The notes under the pieces: model-generated
Seen by the model: only the letters and a program-made list of their open reading frames with translations
Database searches by the model: none
Told to the model about the DNA's origin: nothing
Part shown: positions 46,159-57,000 of the stretch, piece after piece
How positions within the stretch are numbered: position 1 is the stretch's first letter
Layout: each line of letters starts with the position of its first letter
Made by a program: the position numbers and the translations under genes
Assembly: GCA_015179025.1 (NCBI GenBank)
Contig: WHUX01000030.1
Coordinates: 372,001 to 436,000, forward strand
Direction of reading: 5' to 3'
DNA: 64,000 nt
Source of the DNA: Terfezia claveryi
Lineage: Eukaryota > Ascomycota > Pezizomycetes > Pezizales > Pezizaceae

Positions 46159-49127
46159 TCACATACAGTTTGCATGGCACCTAACAACGTTAGCGTCACA
46201 TTCCCAGTCACAACGGATCGAGACTACTCACTTAGCGCATTGCAACCTCGCCCCTCCATCCCTAGATTTTCTCGCCAAAAACGCTGTACCCCCACATCGG
46301 TGACAGCACATTCGCTCCTCCTCCTCGCTCCCACTTGTATATCGTTCCTTCACACTCTCACTATGCTCCTCATCCCCACTTGCAGTCCCCCCTTCTCCTC
46401 CCACACTGTTCGTCTCTTTATGAGATTCCCGCATCATCTGAGATCCGTGTCTCCCCACAGAATCACTTCTCCTCTTCACACCCTCCCCAACCACGCTGCT
46501 TGCCACACTCCCAGTGTGACTATGTCCGTTCACACTCCCACTTCCGTTGTTAACAACAGGCCCAGCTCTATTACTCGTCAAGCTTTGCTCCCGACTCCTT
46601 GGTGCCCTAGGGCTTCCACCAAAAGCACCCAAAGCACCCATACTCAGTCTCGGTGACACACTCTTCCGAAGACCTCCATCATCGATACTCAGCCCACCCA
46701 TAGACGCGCGCTCACGTAAACTGCGTAGACTGACACCACCAGCAGAGATGTCACTAGCATTACTACTGCGCCAGCCACCATTTCTATTGAGGGAATCTCT
46801 TCGCCCGACACCCAGCTTCCGAGATATTGATCCAGTTTCACATGGCTCATTTTTCCGTTTCATAAATGCACAATCCTGGCGGAAAATTTTGATGCGCCCA
46901 GTATAATCTGCTGTGATAATAATATTACCGTGGGCATGATTCATACGTTCTGGGTCTTCAGTGGATGAGGGCTCCTCCGCCAGGGACGATAAAGGGCCAG
47001 TTTGTGTCGGCGTTGGTGAGAGTTTTGATGAGACACTGCTATTTTCCAAATGCTCCCCCTCAGACCTGCAGACAAGTGTAATAGGTGGTGGCTTGCACAG
47101 ATCGTATATAGGATCATTAGAAGTAGCTAACAGCTGCCGGGTCTTCGCCGGCGCCATTACCGCAACTGTGACAATAGCCGAGGCTGCCTCGAAAAACTCC
47201 ATAGGCCTCTTTTTATAAGAATTCCTCTCCGCGCCTTCTGGCGCAACATTCCAGATATAAACCTTCCGATCCTCGCTCCCGCTAATTATATATTTCATAT
47301 CATCGCGAAATGTCGCACGGATCTGGCTGCACGTGTTTTCGTGCCCCTTGAATTTCGCTTCCAAACCCTTATCCCTCAGGTTGTATATCCTCACCCTCGA
47401 GTCGTTGCTCGTCACAAGAATCTTGATCTCCCCATTTGGATCATCTGGAGGAGAGTATGAGGTCTCAATGCCGGTAATTTTGCTACCTTTGGCATTTTTG
47501 CCAAGAGTGGATCGAACTTGTACCTGGGTATTATATTTAAGTCCCTCTGTTTCGTAAAAGAGGCAGAGGCCATTGAGGCACCCAGCTATAGCCATCCGTC
47601 CATCAGGAGTGAATTCTACAGCCGTAATGAGATCAGGGACTTCGTTCCAAAAAGCCACACTCTTGTCTGGAATACTCCATAGGCGAAGTTTCGAATCAAG
47701 CGATCCTGCAAGAAAAAACCTGTCATCAATGGGGTGGAAGACAATAGATGTAACGAAGTCACTGTGCTGGAAACAGCACAGGCACTGCTGCTCGGCTACA
47801 TGCCACAGCCGCACTGTTTTGTCCATGGAAGAAGATAACAAAAATTGATTCTACTAACGGTCAGTCCACATCCTAACACCCGAACTGGCATGGATTTGAA
47901 CATACCTTGCTCCAACTTAAATCGAGAATGTCCGCAGTGTGTCCCACATACTCCCGCACTGGTTCGCTCTTGAACACAGGTGCATTCAACCTAACGCCTG
48001 CGCCCTGAGTGTAGACCCCATCCATCTCCAGTCCGGCGGCATCTTCCTCCTTTTCATGTGCCATCCGTTCCTTCGCACTGCCTATTACTTGCCAGACTCT
48101 CACGATTTTATCTTGTCCACCTGCAGCAAGGTATTTCCCATCTTTACTGAATTTCATAGCCCATATCGCACCGCTCTTGTGCCTTGGTACGGCAATGGAT
48201 GTCGAGCTCTGTGCTAATATCGAGTTTCGAGCACTAGGCGGCTCCCCTTCATACAACGGCTTCCGATACAGTTCCTGGGCCAGAAAGATATTGTTGAAGT
48301 CGCGCTTGGACTTGTGATGAGAGCGAACCTAGAAGCAGCCATTTATTTTCAGAAACTTGAGTGCATACCCCTACGCTTCCAAAATGGTGCCTTACCCTGA
48401 TGTACTTTGGAGGCGGCGGATGCTGCGGGATGTACCCTATGGGCTGCGAAAACACATGTGCATCCCCTCCTTCAGTCCTCGGATCTCCCTGGATATTATA
48501 TTCATCAGCCGGGCTGCTACCACGTACTCCCCGCTTTCTTCCACCTCCTATAAACCGACTGAGAAATGAAACTCCCTTCCTGTAATGGCACTATAGTCAG
48601 CCATTCCATATCATCGAATCGTAGTTCAGAGGATCCAGCTATGGCCCACTTTTTATCTTTGCCGAGACCCTGCGCTGTTCCGTTATCTCCTGCTGCCCGC
48701 GTTGTCAAGTCCGGCCTAGACGCCGAAACGAACGAATCACCACCCACAGTCGCCCCAGCATTACTGATGTTAGCAATTATTGTTGTGTCCGTGCCCGTCC
48801 TCCGCTGTATTTGCGCCGTTAACGGATCCACTCCCACAATCCCAACCGTAGATCCCTTCCTCCTCACCAACGATGCAGGGTGAAACGTCTCTCGCTCTCC
48901 TGGCGTGTGTTGGTTTATTCCCATCGGCACTGTCAAAACGCAAGCAAGGATACTCGTCAGTTTCAACCTGCGCCACATGCACAAACGGAGGGAAAGCACA
49001 GACCACCAGTCAAGTCCGGCTCGCCTTCCGCAGGCGTAGGATCGTCCCCTGCATCCACCCTCGCGGCCTGCCGCACATAATCCCCCACATCCTGCAGTGA
49101 ATTTATCGAAGGACCCCCAGGGGCCAT
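46159..49127 (-). CDS. WDR44/Dgr2-like WD40-repeat protein with C-terminal zinc ribbon
   Basis: Related to yeast Dgr2 and animal WDR44 (a Rab11 effector). Resolved exons in phase: 48650 upstream to about 48960, 48396-48579, 47906-48328, 46232-47850 and 46159-46180. Order: a low-complexity N terminus with ETFHPASLVRRKGSTVGIVG; KKKGVSFLSRFIGGGRKR; PPPPKYIRVRSHHKSKRDFN; then WD repeats: SGAIWAMKFSKDGKYLAAGG, VREYVGHTADILDLSWSK, FLLSSSMDKTVRLWHVAEQQ, VTSIVFHPIDDRFFLAGSLD, DLITAVEFTPDGRMAIAGCL, and MKYIISGSEDRKVYIWNV. A Ser-rich tail follows. The last 22-base exon adds the second CxxC, completing CHRC..CAKC, a zinc ribbon; without it the protein would stop after one Cys of that pair. The start (ATG at 49127, MAPGGPSINS) and the join near 48960-49020 are tentative. 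Confidence 0.82.
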
Positions 49128-49839
49128 TGTTGATCTGTTGTTGTTTGAAGTCGATATCGACAAATGAAAGTGATGGGTTTGACCGGGCACGATAAGGTCT
49201 CCCTTGTTACTGTTGGGTGTGATATGTGCTTCTTCGAGGAATGTTCCAGCTTGCTGCAAATAACGACAGAGATACAAAGTACTTGTTTCGTCCACCGTGG
49301 GGATATCGGGCCCCTTCGTCTGCAAGGGAAATCCGTATACACTGCATCAGCCAAGCTGTCAGTTACCCAAATTCAGAAATGTCAAACCACGTGACGCTGA
49401 CGCAGCTGTGAGCAGTATGTCTTGTGCGATGTGGAGGCAATTCTCCAATAATGAACGTTGTCATACGTCGGTCATTTTATGATCTTGAAAAAGTCCGATA
49501 TCCGCACGCTGTCCCGCTAAGCTGATTTCTAAGTACTTGATTCCGCGTGCGCGACATGCATACGTAAGGATTATGAGATCTTAGGATATATGAACGTAGA
49601 TATTGGGGATTGATCTGTAAGAGAGATGTATTGCTTGCTTGATCTATATCTCTGCTTTAAGGGTTCTAGCAGTCTATATATACATATCTCCTCCGTATTC
49701 ACACATGCTTGTCATATGCCTTCTTATCCACATGCCTCTATGTCCATATGTTGTTGACGTACTCACATGGTTGCACATGTATTGGAAACGTACTCACATG
49801 GTTGCACATGTATTGGAAGAGTATTTCCTACACCCTCCT
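49128..49839. other. Boundary between gene-rich and repeat-rich DNA
   Basis: Upstream of the WD40 gene. It contains the 31-bp tandem duplication at 49757-49818 and AT-rich sequence. No gene is seen. Everything to the right is derived from mobile elements or repeats. Confidence 0.45.
49757..49818. repeat. 31-bp perfect tandem duplication
   Basis: Two identical 31-base units (starting ACGTACTCACATGG and ending GTATTGGAA) at 49757-49787 and 49788-49818, about 20 bases from the 3' coding end of the copia fragment. Confidence 0.85.
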
Positions 49840-51024
49840 CTACTCTGCCAATCTCATCCACCGGTCTTGCCATTTTTTAATGGTAACCATGGGTGTAATC
49901 TTGGTGAGAATATCCGCTGGATTTTCCTTGCCTGGGATAGTTGTTATGGCTAATTTTTCTGCTTGTACTTGTTGGCGTAGATAGTGGTATCGATATTCAA
50001 TATGCCTAGTTCGTCTTAAACAGCGAGAGGTATGAGCTAGGTTGAAGGTTCCTTCACTATCTGTTTTTACCGTAGGTTTTAGTGATAATCCAAGTTTATC
50101 TAGAAGTTGTTGTGCCTAAGCTGCATCTTTGGCTCTTTTACATGCAGCAATATATTCTGCTTCAGTGATTGACAAGGATACAGTATCCTGATGGCGACTG
50201 TACCATCCTACTGGTTGATCACCAAGAGTCATAAGTACTCCTGTTTGGGATCTCGCTTGTTCACTACCATAGGATGCATTTGCATATATGATGAGGTGTA
50301 AATCCATAGGTTTGCATAGAATTAGTCTTAAATGCTTGGTGTTCTTGAGATATTGGAGAATAGTTAAAGCAGCTCTATAATTTGTTGTGGAAGGTTTAGA
50401 TGCTCGCTGTCCCAGAAGGTTGACATAGATAGATATCTCAGGTCTTGTCATTCTTACAATATAAAGTAGACCTCCTGTAAGTGCTTGATATTTCTTAGCA
50501 TCTTCGAAATAGTCATTAGAGTCGCCATATACTTCTGAATTAATGGGTAAGGAATTCTTATGTTACAGTTCGCTGTGGAGGAGGTATTTTGAGGCCATTG
50601 TTTCTATAAGTGCCTTTTGGGTCATTATGACTTCCGTATTTGTGTTGTTCTACTTAAGCTTAATTCCTAGGAGTTTCTCTGGATTCCCACATTTTTCAAG
50701 CTCAATTTTTTCCTCAATTTTTTCTTTGAATTTTTTGAGTATTGTCTCATTATCCACAATTCCTATAAGGTCATCGACATGAGTTCCCAGAATGAAGGAA
50801 TTATTATGGTTTGTATAGGTCCTTTCATCTCCAATATATTGATGGAGTTCTGCAAGTACTAAGATCTTCTCTAATATCTTAAACCACTTATGCCCTGCTT
50901 GTTTTAGCCCATATAGAGCTTTGTTAAGCTTCTAGTATTTGGTCTCTCCATTTTCATTTATATCCGAAATATAGATATTATGATGTAAAAGAGCCTGCAA
51001 GTAGGCTGCTACTACGTCCCACTG
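49840..51024 (-). mobile_element. Decayed Ty1/copia pol fragment (RT to RNase H end)
   Basis: Reverse-strand pol remnant without LTRs. From high to low coordinates it shows VVAAYLQALLHHNIYI, LNKALYGLKQAGHKWFKILE, FILGTHVDDLIGIVDN (the Y-V-D-D box reads HVDD), QALTGGLLYIVRMTRPEISI, QDTVSLSITEAEYIAACKRA, HIEYRYHYLRQQ and IPGKENPADILTKI, ending at a TAG at 49840-49842. In-frame stops (for example near 50113 and 50936) break it. The 5' side stops abruptly at about 51024, and the upstream capsid, protease and integrase parts are missing. It is a truncated, inactive copy. Confidence 0.85.
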
Positions 51025-51279
51025 CCAAATTCTCTATTTTTTATACATGGCCAGTATAGCTAGGTGGCAATGAATTTGGTACCCCACATAAAAGGGGCGG
51101 GTATGCAGTGCGCTTGACTCAGATTTAATGTATTGAACATGGCTAGCACGTTTGTGAGCGAATGTCTTCTCCCCTCTTAACCACGTAACCAAATACTTAA
51201 ATATATTATCTATTGGTACCAGTACCAGCAGACAGCTCATGAACTTTAGAGTAAAAGCCTCTAATTCCTCCTATATATC

Positions 51280-52470
51280 ATGTCAGAACCTAATCTATCT
51301 ACAATTCAATTTAATACACTTTTAGCAGAACCAGACGAGCCTATCATACCCACTACCCAGAAAAAGTGGTTAACTGATTTTGAAAAAGGCAAGATTACGC
51401 TTCTCTATGAGCAAGGCTGTGGATATGGACAAATTGCCAACTATATCAGTCGACCTAAGTCAACTATCCAGAATTTTATCCAACACTATATAGAACGTGG
51501 AACCCATACAAATAAACTACATCCAGGTCGACAAAAGAAGATCTCAAAAGCTACTGAGGATGCAGTTCTAGCTCTTATTGAAGGGGATGCTTCAATATCT
51601 AAGCTGAAGCTTATAGATAATATACCCGAGTTACAAGATATTCATCCACGAACTATCGATCATATGCTTCGGAGTAAAGGACTTCCAAAATGGATAGCAA
51701 GAAAGCGACTAAAGCTACTACTATAGCATGTTAGTGTAAGGTTAGCATGGGCTCTAGAATGGAAGGATTGGACTCTAAGCAATAAAAAAAACATGTTTGG
51801 TCTAATGAGTGCTCAGTAGAGCGTAGTAAAGGAGCAGGGGCAAAGTGGGTTTGGAGAAAAAAGGGAGAGGATCGTTATGAAGTGCAGGCAGTAGATCCAT
51901 GCAGGTATATTACTCCTTTCTTAATTCTTATAATTATTAGATCTAATATTTATATATAGGATGGCTCATAATATCTCTCTCATGGTATGGGGATGTTTTT
52001 TTGGATCATCAAGAGGATATTTATGGCCACTACTTGAAGGGCATAATAATGCTATTTGATATGTTGAGATTTTAACACATATTCTTCCTAATGTTTATTT
52101 GGAAATGAGTGAGTTGATGGGTATTGATGATTCAGTTTTTATGCAAGACAATTCATCAATCCACACCTCCAAGCTTGCATGCGCATGGTTCAAAGATAAT
52201 GATTGGGTTGTTGCTAAACATCCAGCCTACTCTCCTGACCTTAATCCAATCGAACATGTTTGGGTATATATGAAATGCCAACTTCACTGCAGGTATCCGG
52301 ATTTGATTAATATGTCGGGAAGTCCAGAAGTAGTTAAGGAAGCATTAGTAGATGCATTAGCGGAGATTTGGGAGATTATTCCTAAGTCACTTTTTCATAG
52401 TCTTTATACCTTTATGCCTCGTCGTATAGCAGCTATTATTAAGGTAGAAGGTTGGTATACTAAGTATTAA
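51280..52470 (+). mobile_element. Decayed Tc1/mariner-family transposase
   Basis: DNA transposon remnant. Frame 51280-51726 encodes the N-terminal helix-turn-helix part (ITLLYEQGCGYGQIANYISR, PKSTIQNFIQHYIERGT). After a TAG and a frame change, WSNECSVERSKGAGAKWVWR follows, where the family has W-S-D-E: the first catalytic Asp is Asn here. After an intron-like GTATAT..ATAG (about 51905-51960) come ISLMVWGCFFGSSRGYLWPL, a TGA, then frame 52099-52470 with VFMQDNSSIHTS (second catalytic Asp) and AYSPDLNPIEHVWVYMKCQL (third acidic residue, Glu). Terminal inverted repeats were not found by eye. It is inactive by several criteria. Confidence 0.85.
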
Positions 52471-52635
52471 ATTTCTTGTCATTAATTAATGTTTATATAG
52501 ATAATAGATCATATAAATAACAAATATCTCTAATAGGCCAAAGTTCGCTGCTGCCATTTCCTATATGGTATGTGGGTTGGTTAGCATCTATAGCAACTAA
52601 GGAATGAGGAAGTGAAGTACTTACTTTTATTGCTA

Positions 52636-52893
52636 GGCCAGCCCTCCCACCAGCAGCCCTCTCCTTCCCCGCCAGCCCTCCCCCGCTAGCCAGCCCTTCC
52701 CTCCCCTACCAGCCCTCCCACTAGCAGCCCTCCCACCAGTAGCCCTCCCCTCCTCCGCCAGCCAGCCCTCCCGCCAGCCAGCCCTCCCCTCCCCCACCAG
52801 CCCTCCCACCAGCAGCCCTCCCACCTGCAGCCCTCCCCTCCCCTGCCAGCCAGCCCTCCTGCCAGCAGCCCTCCTCTCTCCCACCAGCCCTCC
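52636..52893. repeat. C-rich minisatellite (CCAGCCCTCCC units)
   Basis: About 20 copies of CCAGCCCTCCC, CAGCAGCCCTCC and CCAGCCAGCCCTCC variants in tandem, strongly C-rich on the plus strand. The reverse strand stays open and would encode Gly/Trp/Ala-rich repeats, a by-product of the repeat. It lies between the Tc1 remnant and the Ty3 element. Confidence 0.85.
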
Positions 52894-52964
52894 CCCAAAC
52901 AAAAGAAAACAACCCTTCCTCGCCCATCCTCTACCTCAAACAAGATTCCGCATCGACATCAATA

Positions 52965-52969
52965 CCCAA
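52965..52969. other. Target-site duplication CCCAA, left copy
   Basis: CCCAA directly precedes the TGTAATGG start of the left LTR and recurs at 61934-61938 directly after the right LTR. Five bases is the normal Ty3 target duplication. Confidence 0.9.
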
Positions 52970-53189
52970 TGTAATGGAGAACGTTATTTCATTGCTTATA
53001 TAATTGATTATATACTTTTGTATTTCCTATATTACTACTATGTTATGTAACTAAGCCTCTCGGTTGAAGGACTAGCCTTCTACCACCTCCTATTGCTTTA
53101 TAAGTGTCCATAGCACGCGGAATCTGCCATTGGAAGTTCCATGGCACTTGCCATATGAAGACACCCTCATTATGGCCGCGTGACCTCTG

Positions 53190-53266
53190 TTTATGGCGTG
53201 TGACTCATTACTATGGCCACATGACCATCTTTATGGCGTGTGACTCATTACTATGGCCACATGACC
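53190..53266. repeat. 37-bp duplication inside the LTR
   Basis: A 37-base unit (TTTATGGCGTGTGACTCATT followed by ACTATGGCCACATGACC) at 53190-53226 and 53230-53266, upstream of the LTR TATA box. The TGACTCA core in each unit matches an AP-1/Gcn4-type site. The same pair is present in the right LTR, so it predates the insertion. Confidence 0.85.
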
Positions 53267-53344
53267 CCTTTTGTATAGCGCACCACCTTCTGGTGTGCCA
53301 CCCTTTATTGTATTTATTTCCTTAGTCATCAGATCTCAGAGGAG

Positions 53345-53352
53345 TATAAATA
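53345..53352 (+). promoter_or_regulatory. LTR TATA box (TATAAATA)
   Basis: TATAAATA at 53345-53352 lies 375 bases into the LTR, with the same box at 61630-61637 in the right LTR. It probably directs the element's genomic transcript, starting about 30 bases downstream. Confidence 0.65.
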
Positions 53353-53876
53353 GGCCGCTGGATTCCCTTTGGAATCCACAAGAAACAGAAGAAGCAACCA
53401 AGCAAGCCTTCAGAGCAAGCAAGCCTATATTCCGATCAGATCAAGATCATATAGCTTAGATAGCACAAATCATATAAGATAGATTACACCAGTTAATTAC
53501 TGTTCCCTTCGGGAACGTCCCACATAGTAATCTCCCTACCCTTCTGAGGTCTTACCTCAGCAGAACCGAAATACACAAACGTCCGTGCCTACGGATATAG
53601 ATTGTATAAACGGTACCGAATGAATACTGTCTAGTACCATTTATTACATTTTTTTTAACTCACTTACCTAATCTTTACTCTTAAATCCAAGGCCTAATCA
53701 ACCTTCGGATACCTTTATTACACTCACGCAAGTGTATACAATTCGACACCCAAGTGCACATATAAAATCGATATCGTTATTCAACTAGCTAGCCAACAAA
53801 TTATCCAACAAACGAGACATCAGACTCTCAACTGCAGTACATCAACAAAAGACTTAGAAGCAAGCTAAGCAGAGCT

Positions 53877-54479
53877 CTAATGGGCAGTGGTATCCCACAT
53901 TAAACAATCCCACCCTTGTTCACAACACTTTTCCCAATAAGATCGACAACTCATCTTGCACTCCTGGCAACCGCCATTACATCTGTACCTATAAATCCAG
54001 TACACCATTGAAAAACTGGCCCCCCAGGTCCCAGGAATAATTGGTCTAAACAACCAAGCGTCACAATCCCAAGGCTCAAATCTCGCTGCCTCCACTGCAG
54101 CCATTTCCTCCAGAAAAGAATTACCTCCATTAGAACCTTCCTTAGGCTCAGACATCTCTACCAATACCTCTGCGCCCCCAACGTCTACCTCAACACACCA
54201 ATCAGAAAACGTGACACTCTTGCCGGAAGAACTAGAACTAGATTCTAGACCAGTAGACGAAGAAAAACCAGGACCATAAGAAACATCAGGATCCTGACAT
54301 CCAGCCTCACCAGCCTCGTGAGCCACCAAGCCAACAGAACCGTCAGTCGAACGGAGATCATAAGGATCATCAGCCACCATACCATCAGCACAGAAAGGTG
54401 CCAAAGAAGAAAAGTAACTCGACGATCGTATCGCATAACCAGCTGCATTTGGTTGCGGACAGACGACGAAATCAGACAT
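53877..54479 (-). CDS. Antisense frame of 200 codons between 5' LTR and gag
   Basis: I do not recognise this protein. Its ATG (54479) sits back-to-back with the gag ATG at 54481; the frame stays open on the minus strand (and also upstream of the ATG to 54662), whereas the plus strand here has many stops. It starts MSDFVVCPQPNAAGYAIRSS, has a Ser-rich middle (STGLESSSSSSGKSVTFSDW) and an acidic stretch, and ends in a Cys-rich tail: YRCNGGCQECKMSCRSYWEK followed by CCEQGWDCLMWD, with nine Cys in about 30 residues. No membrane segment is clear. Antisense frames are known in some plant Ty3 elements; whether this one is expressed is unknown. Confidence 0.4.
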   Translation of the reverse strand: MSDFVVCPQPNAAGYAIRSSSYFSSLAPFCADGMVADDPYDLRSTDGSVGLVAHEAGEAGCQDPDVSYGPGFSSSTGLESSSSSSGKSVTFSDWCVEVDVGGAEVLVEMSEPKEGSNGGNSFLEEMAAVEAARFEPWDCDAWLFRPIIPGTWGASFSMVYWIYRYRCNGGCQECKMSCRSYWEKCCEQGWDCLMWDTTAH

Positions 54480-54480
54480 A

Positions 54481-57000
54481 ATGGCGTCTGAACTTAGTAA
54501 GAAGACTAAGAGGTCGAGACGGTTAACTATGTTACCCGAAGATATTAAGAAATTAGTAGAAGAAACTCCCAGAAAGACCAGATTTATAGTTCCTAACACA
54601 GAAGGGGAAATAAATCTGCCCATGGATATAGAATTAGGAGAACCAGGTGGAGCAGGAACCAAACTATATTTTAGTATGGCTTACCTCTCGCACCAGAAGA
54701 ATTTTGGGAAAGACATTTTCCAACAATTGAGGAGATTTTGAAATATACTCGCTCAATGGGACATGCCCAACAGTATCATCCTGATGATACTCGACTCTTA
54801 ATGGAAGCCGTAGCAAAACACTACTTATGGCTAACACCTTACCCATTCAAAGAAAAGACTTAGAAATGAACGCATTTTTAAGTAAAGAATTAAGGAAACC
54901 TGTTGTTCCACTTTAAGGAAACCGAATTGGGTAATAAATAACTGGGAAGAAATAATGGCATTCATGATGAGCGGCACTCATCTAGAAGAATCAGCACATA
55001 CCGCGGAGGATTTTTTCAATCCTAGCAAAGAACTTCCAGGAGCGTTCCTGAGAACACCAAAAGATCAATCGAAAGGCAAAGGTCGAGCACCTGAGACACC
55101 AGAAAGGAGGACTGGGTCAGCCAAAGAACCAGACGACAAAGACCAACCACCAGAAGATATAGAATTACCAGAAGACGATGATGATCTAGATACAGGACTA
55201 GACCAACAGCAGCAGAAAACACAAGGAGGAGGACGAGACCCCGATGATAGCGGAGATGATAGCTCGGACTCTGATAAGGCATCGTCAGTTGCAAGTCAAA
55301 CTCTTAAAAGAAAACCCAAACGAGGAAAATCAGTTGAACACCAACAATGGGAATCTACAACAGGAATGGTTACAACGGGTAACCATAAAGCAACGAATGC
55401 TTTAAAAGGAATAAAGATTGATATGCCAGAAAAATTAAGAGGAGAAGACAAAAAATGGCAAGACTCACAATATTTTGACTCTTGGGCCACAGCAATGCAA
55501 CGTTGGTTTGTTCTCAAAAGAATAGATTTAGAAGGCGCTTCAGCTCTGGAAATTGTTGGATTCAGAATGGAAGGGAGCGCGCTCACTACTTATAATCAAT
55601 TCCTAAGAGAAAAAGGAAAGAATGCGACATTCTTTGGATTCATACTAGCGCTAAGGGATTTTCTGATACCCTCTACTAGTAAGGACATTTTGTGGAAACG
55701 ATGGGAGACAGCCACACCATACAAGGACGGACGTCACATGGGAATCAAACAGTTTGCCAACTGGCTTACTGAAATGCAAATCAAATTGATTGACAAGGAT
55801 GGCAAACAATCAATATCGCAGGAAGTAAAAAGAAGAAAGTTTCTTAATCACCTGCCGCCATATATGTCAGCTACATTAATTCCTTTAATCAAAGAAGAAT
55901 GGTCATATGATCAGCTCGTGCATCAAGCGGAGTCATATGAAGCTTCCAAAAAGGATATTGCCCCACCATCCACAACAAATACATCCCGACGACAACACCC
56001 TCGGAATGAAAATCGAAGTCACGGTCCACGCAGGGACCAGAATCAATGACAAAAAACAGGATTTAATCCTAGCAGCAATCCCAACACCAAACCCAACACA
56101 GAAAATCGGAAGGACTCAGATTGGGACACCATCACAAAAAAATTGGATCAGAAGACGAAGATGCAATTAATTAAAGACAAGAAATGTCTATGGTGTTGGA
56201 ACCCTGGACACTCCTACAAGGACTGTAGGAAACGAAAAAATAAGGTACCCATGCGTACAGCCGCACAAGATTTAGCTATGCCGATAGCCACCAAGGATAA
56301 AAACAACAAGGATAAAATCAAGGAACGACCCTTGTCAAGACAGGTACCAGATTTTAGCAAGGTATTCGTTAAAGCTAACGAACACCCCGCACTAGCTTTA
56401 ATTGATCTCCAAACGAAGGGAGGAGACTTAATCAATTCTCAATTTGTACACCTGTACAAAATACCGACTAGAAGTATCGAGAAGAAATCATTAAGTACTG
56501 CAATTAAAGGCTCAAAGGAACGATAGACAAAGCTTGTACTATCAAACTTGATTGGATAGGTTATGTAGAAGAACGAACGTTCTATGTAGCTCATTTGACT
56601 GGATGGGACATGATACTAGGAGAACCTGCTCTCAGCAAAGTGCGAGCAATAATTCCTGCCCATCAGGAACCAGTTACTATCCAGCCGGAAAACATTCCAC
56701 GATTCCAGCTAAGTGTATGGAAGGGATCTAGAACCATGGCGAATGGTATAAGATCAGCGTATACACAGGTCAGCTGCGAATCAGTTACAGATTATAGTGA
56801 ACCGGATAATTGGGAAAATATTAGTGACGCAGACGAAACCGATTCAGAAAGAGAACTCGTGACAGCTGTTTCTACGGTACAGAAACAATTCAACCCTGTA
56901 ACGGAGTTTCCCTTATTATTTCCCAAGACAATTCCACGGGAATTACCCCACTAAGAAAAATTAATCACTCTATCAAACCAAAAGCAGGAGCTACTTGGAT
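54481..57000 (+). pseudogene. Broken gag and protease region of the Ty3 element
   Basis: Starts MASELSKKTKRSRRLTMLPE at 54481; frame lost near 54660 and again near 54855. The main capsid frame 54955-56049 shows GIKIDMPEKLRGEDKKWQDS, YFDSWATAMQRWF and FLNHLPPYMSATLIPLIKEE. A TGA at 56047 interrupts it; the same frame resumes with the nucleocapsid knuckle CLWCWNPGHSYKDC (CCHC). The retroviral-type protease follows as ALIDLQTKGGDLINSQFVHL, where the usual D-S/T-G triad reads D-L-Q-T-x-G, and GWDMILGEPAL after a one-base frameshift near 56515. Another one-base shift lies in the CCCC run near 56946. The product cannot be made as one polyprotein from this copy. Confidence 0.85.

Larger units (their letters stand above)
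52970..53648 (+). repeat. Left (5') LTR, 679 bp
   Basis: Begins TGTAATGGAGAACG and ends GTACCATTTATTACA. It matches the right LTR over its full length with no gap and, by eye, nine substitutions (eight transitions). Contains a TATA box, a 37-bp internal duplication, and two short hairpins near its 3' end (GTTCCCTTCGGGAAC and CTGAGGTCTTACCTCAG). Confidence 0.93.

Noticed and set aside
51030..52600. Terminal inverted repeats of the Tc1 remnant
   Set aside because: No convincing inverted pair was found by eye on either side; the true ends need a multi-copy alignment.
52633..52943. Gly/Trp-rich minus-strand frames of 68-89 codons
   Set aside because: Produced by the C-rich minisatellite; all frames are open because the repeat lacks stops, so this is not evidence for a gene.
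53104..53459. Two small plus-strand frames inside the LTRs (one repeated at 61556-61744)
   Set aside because: They lie in LTR regulatory sequence and are open by chance; their repetition only reflects the LTR duplication.
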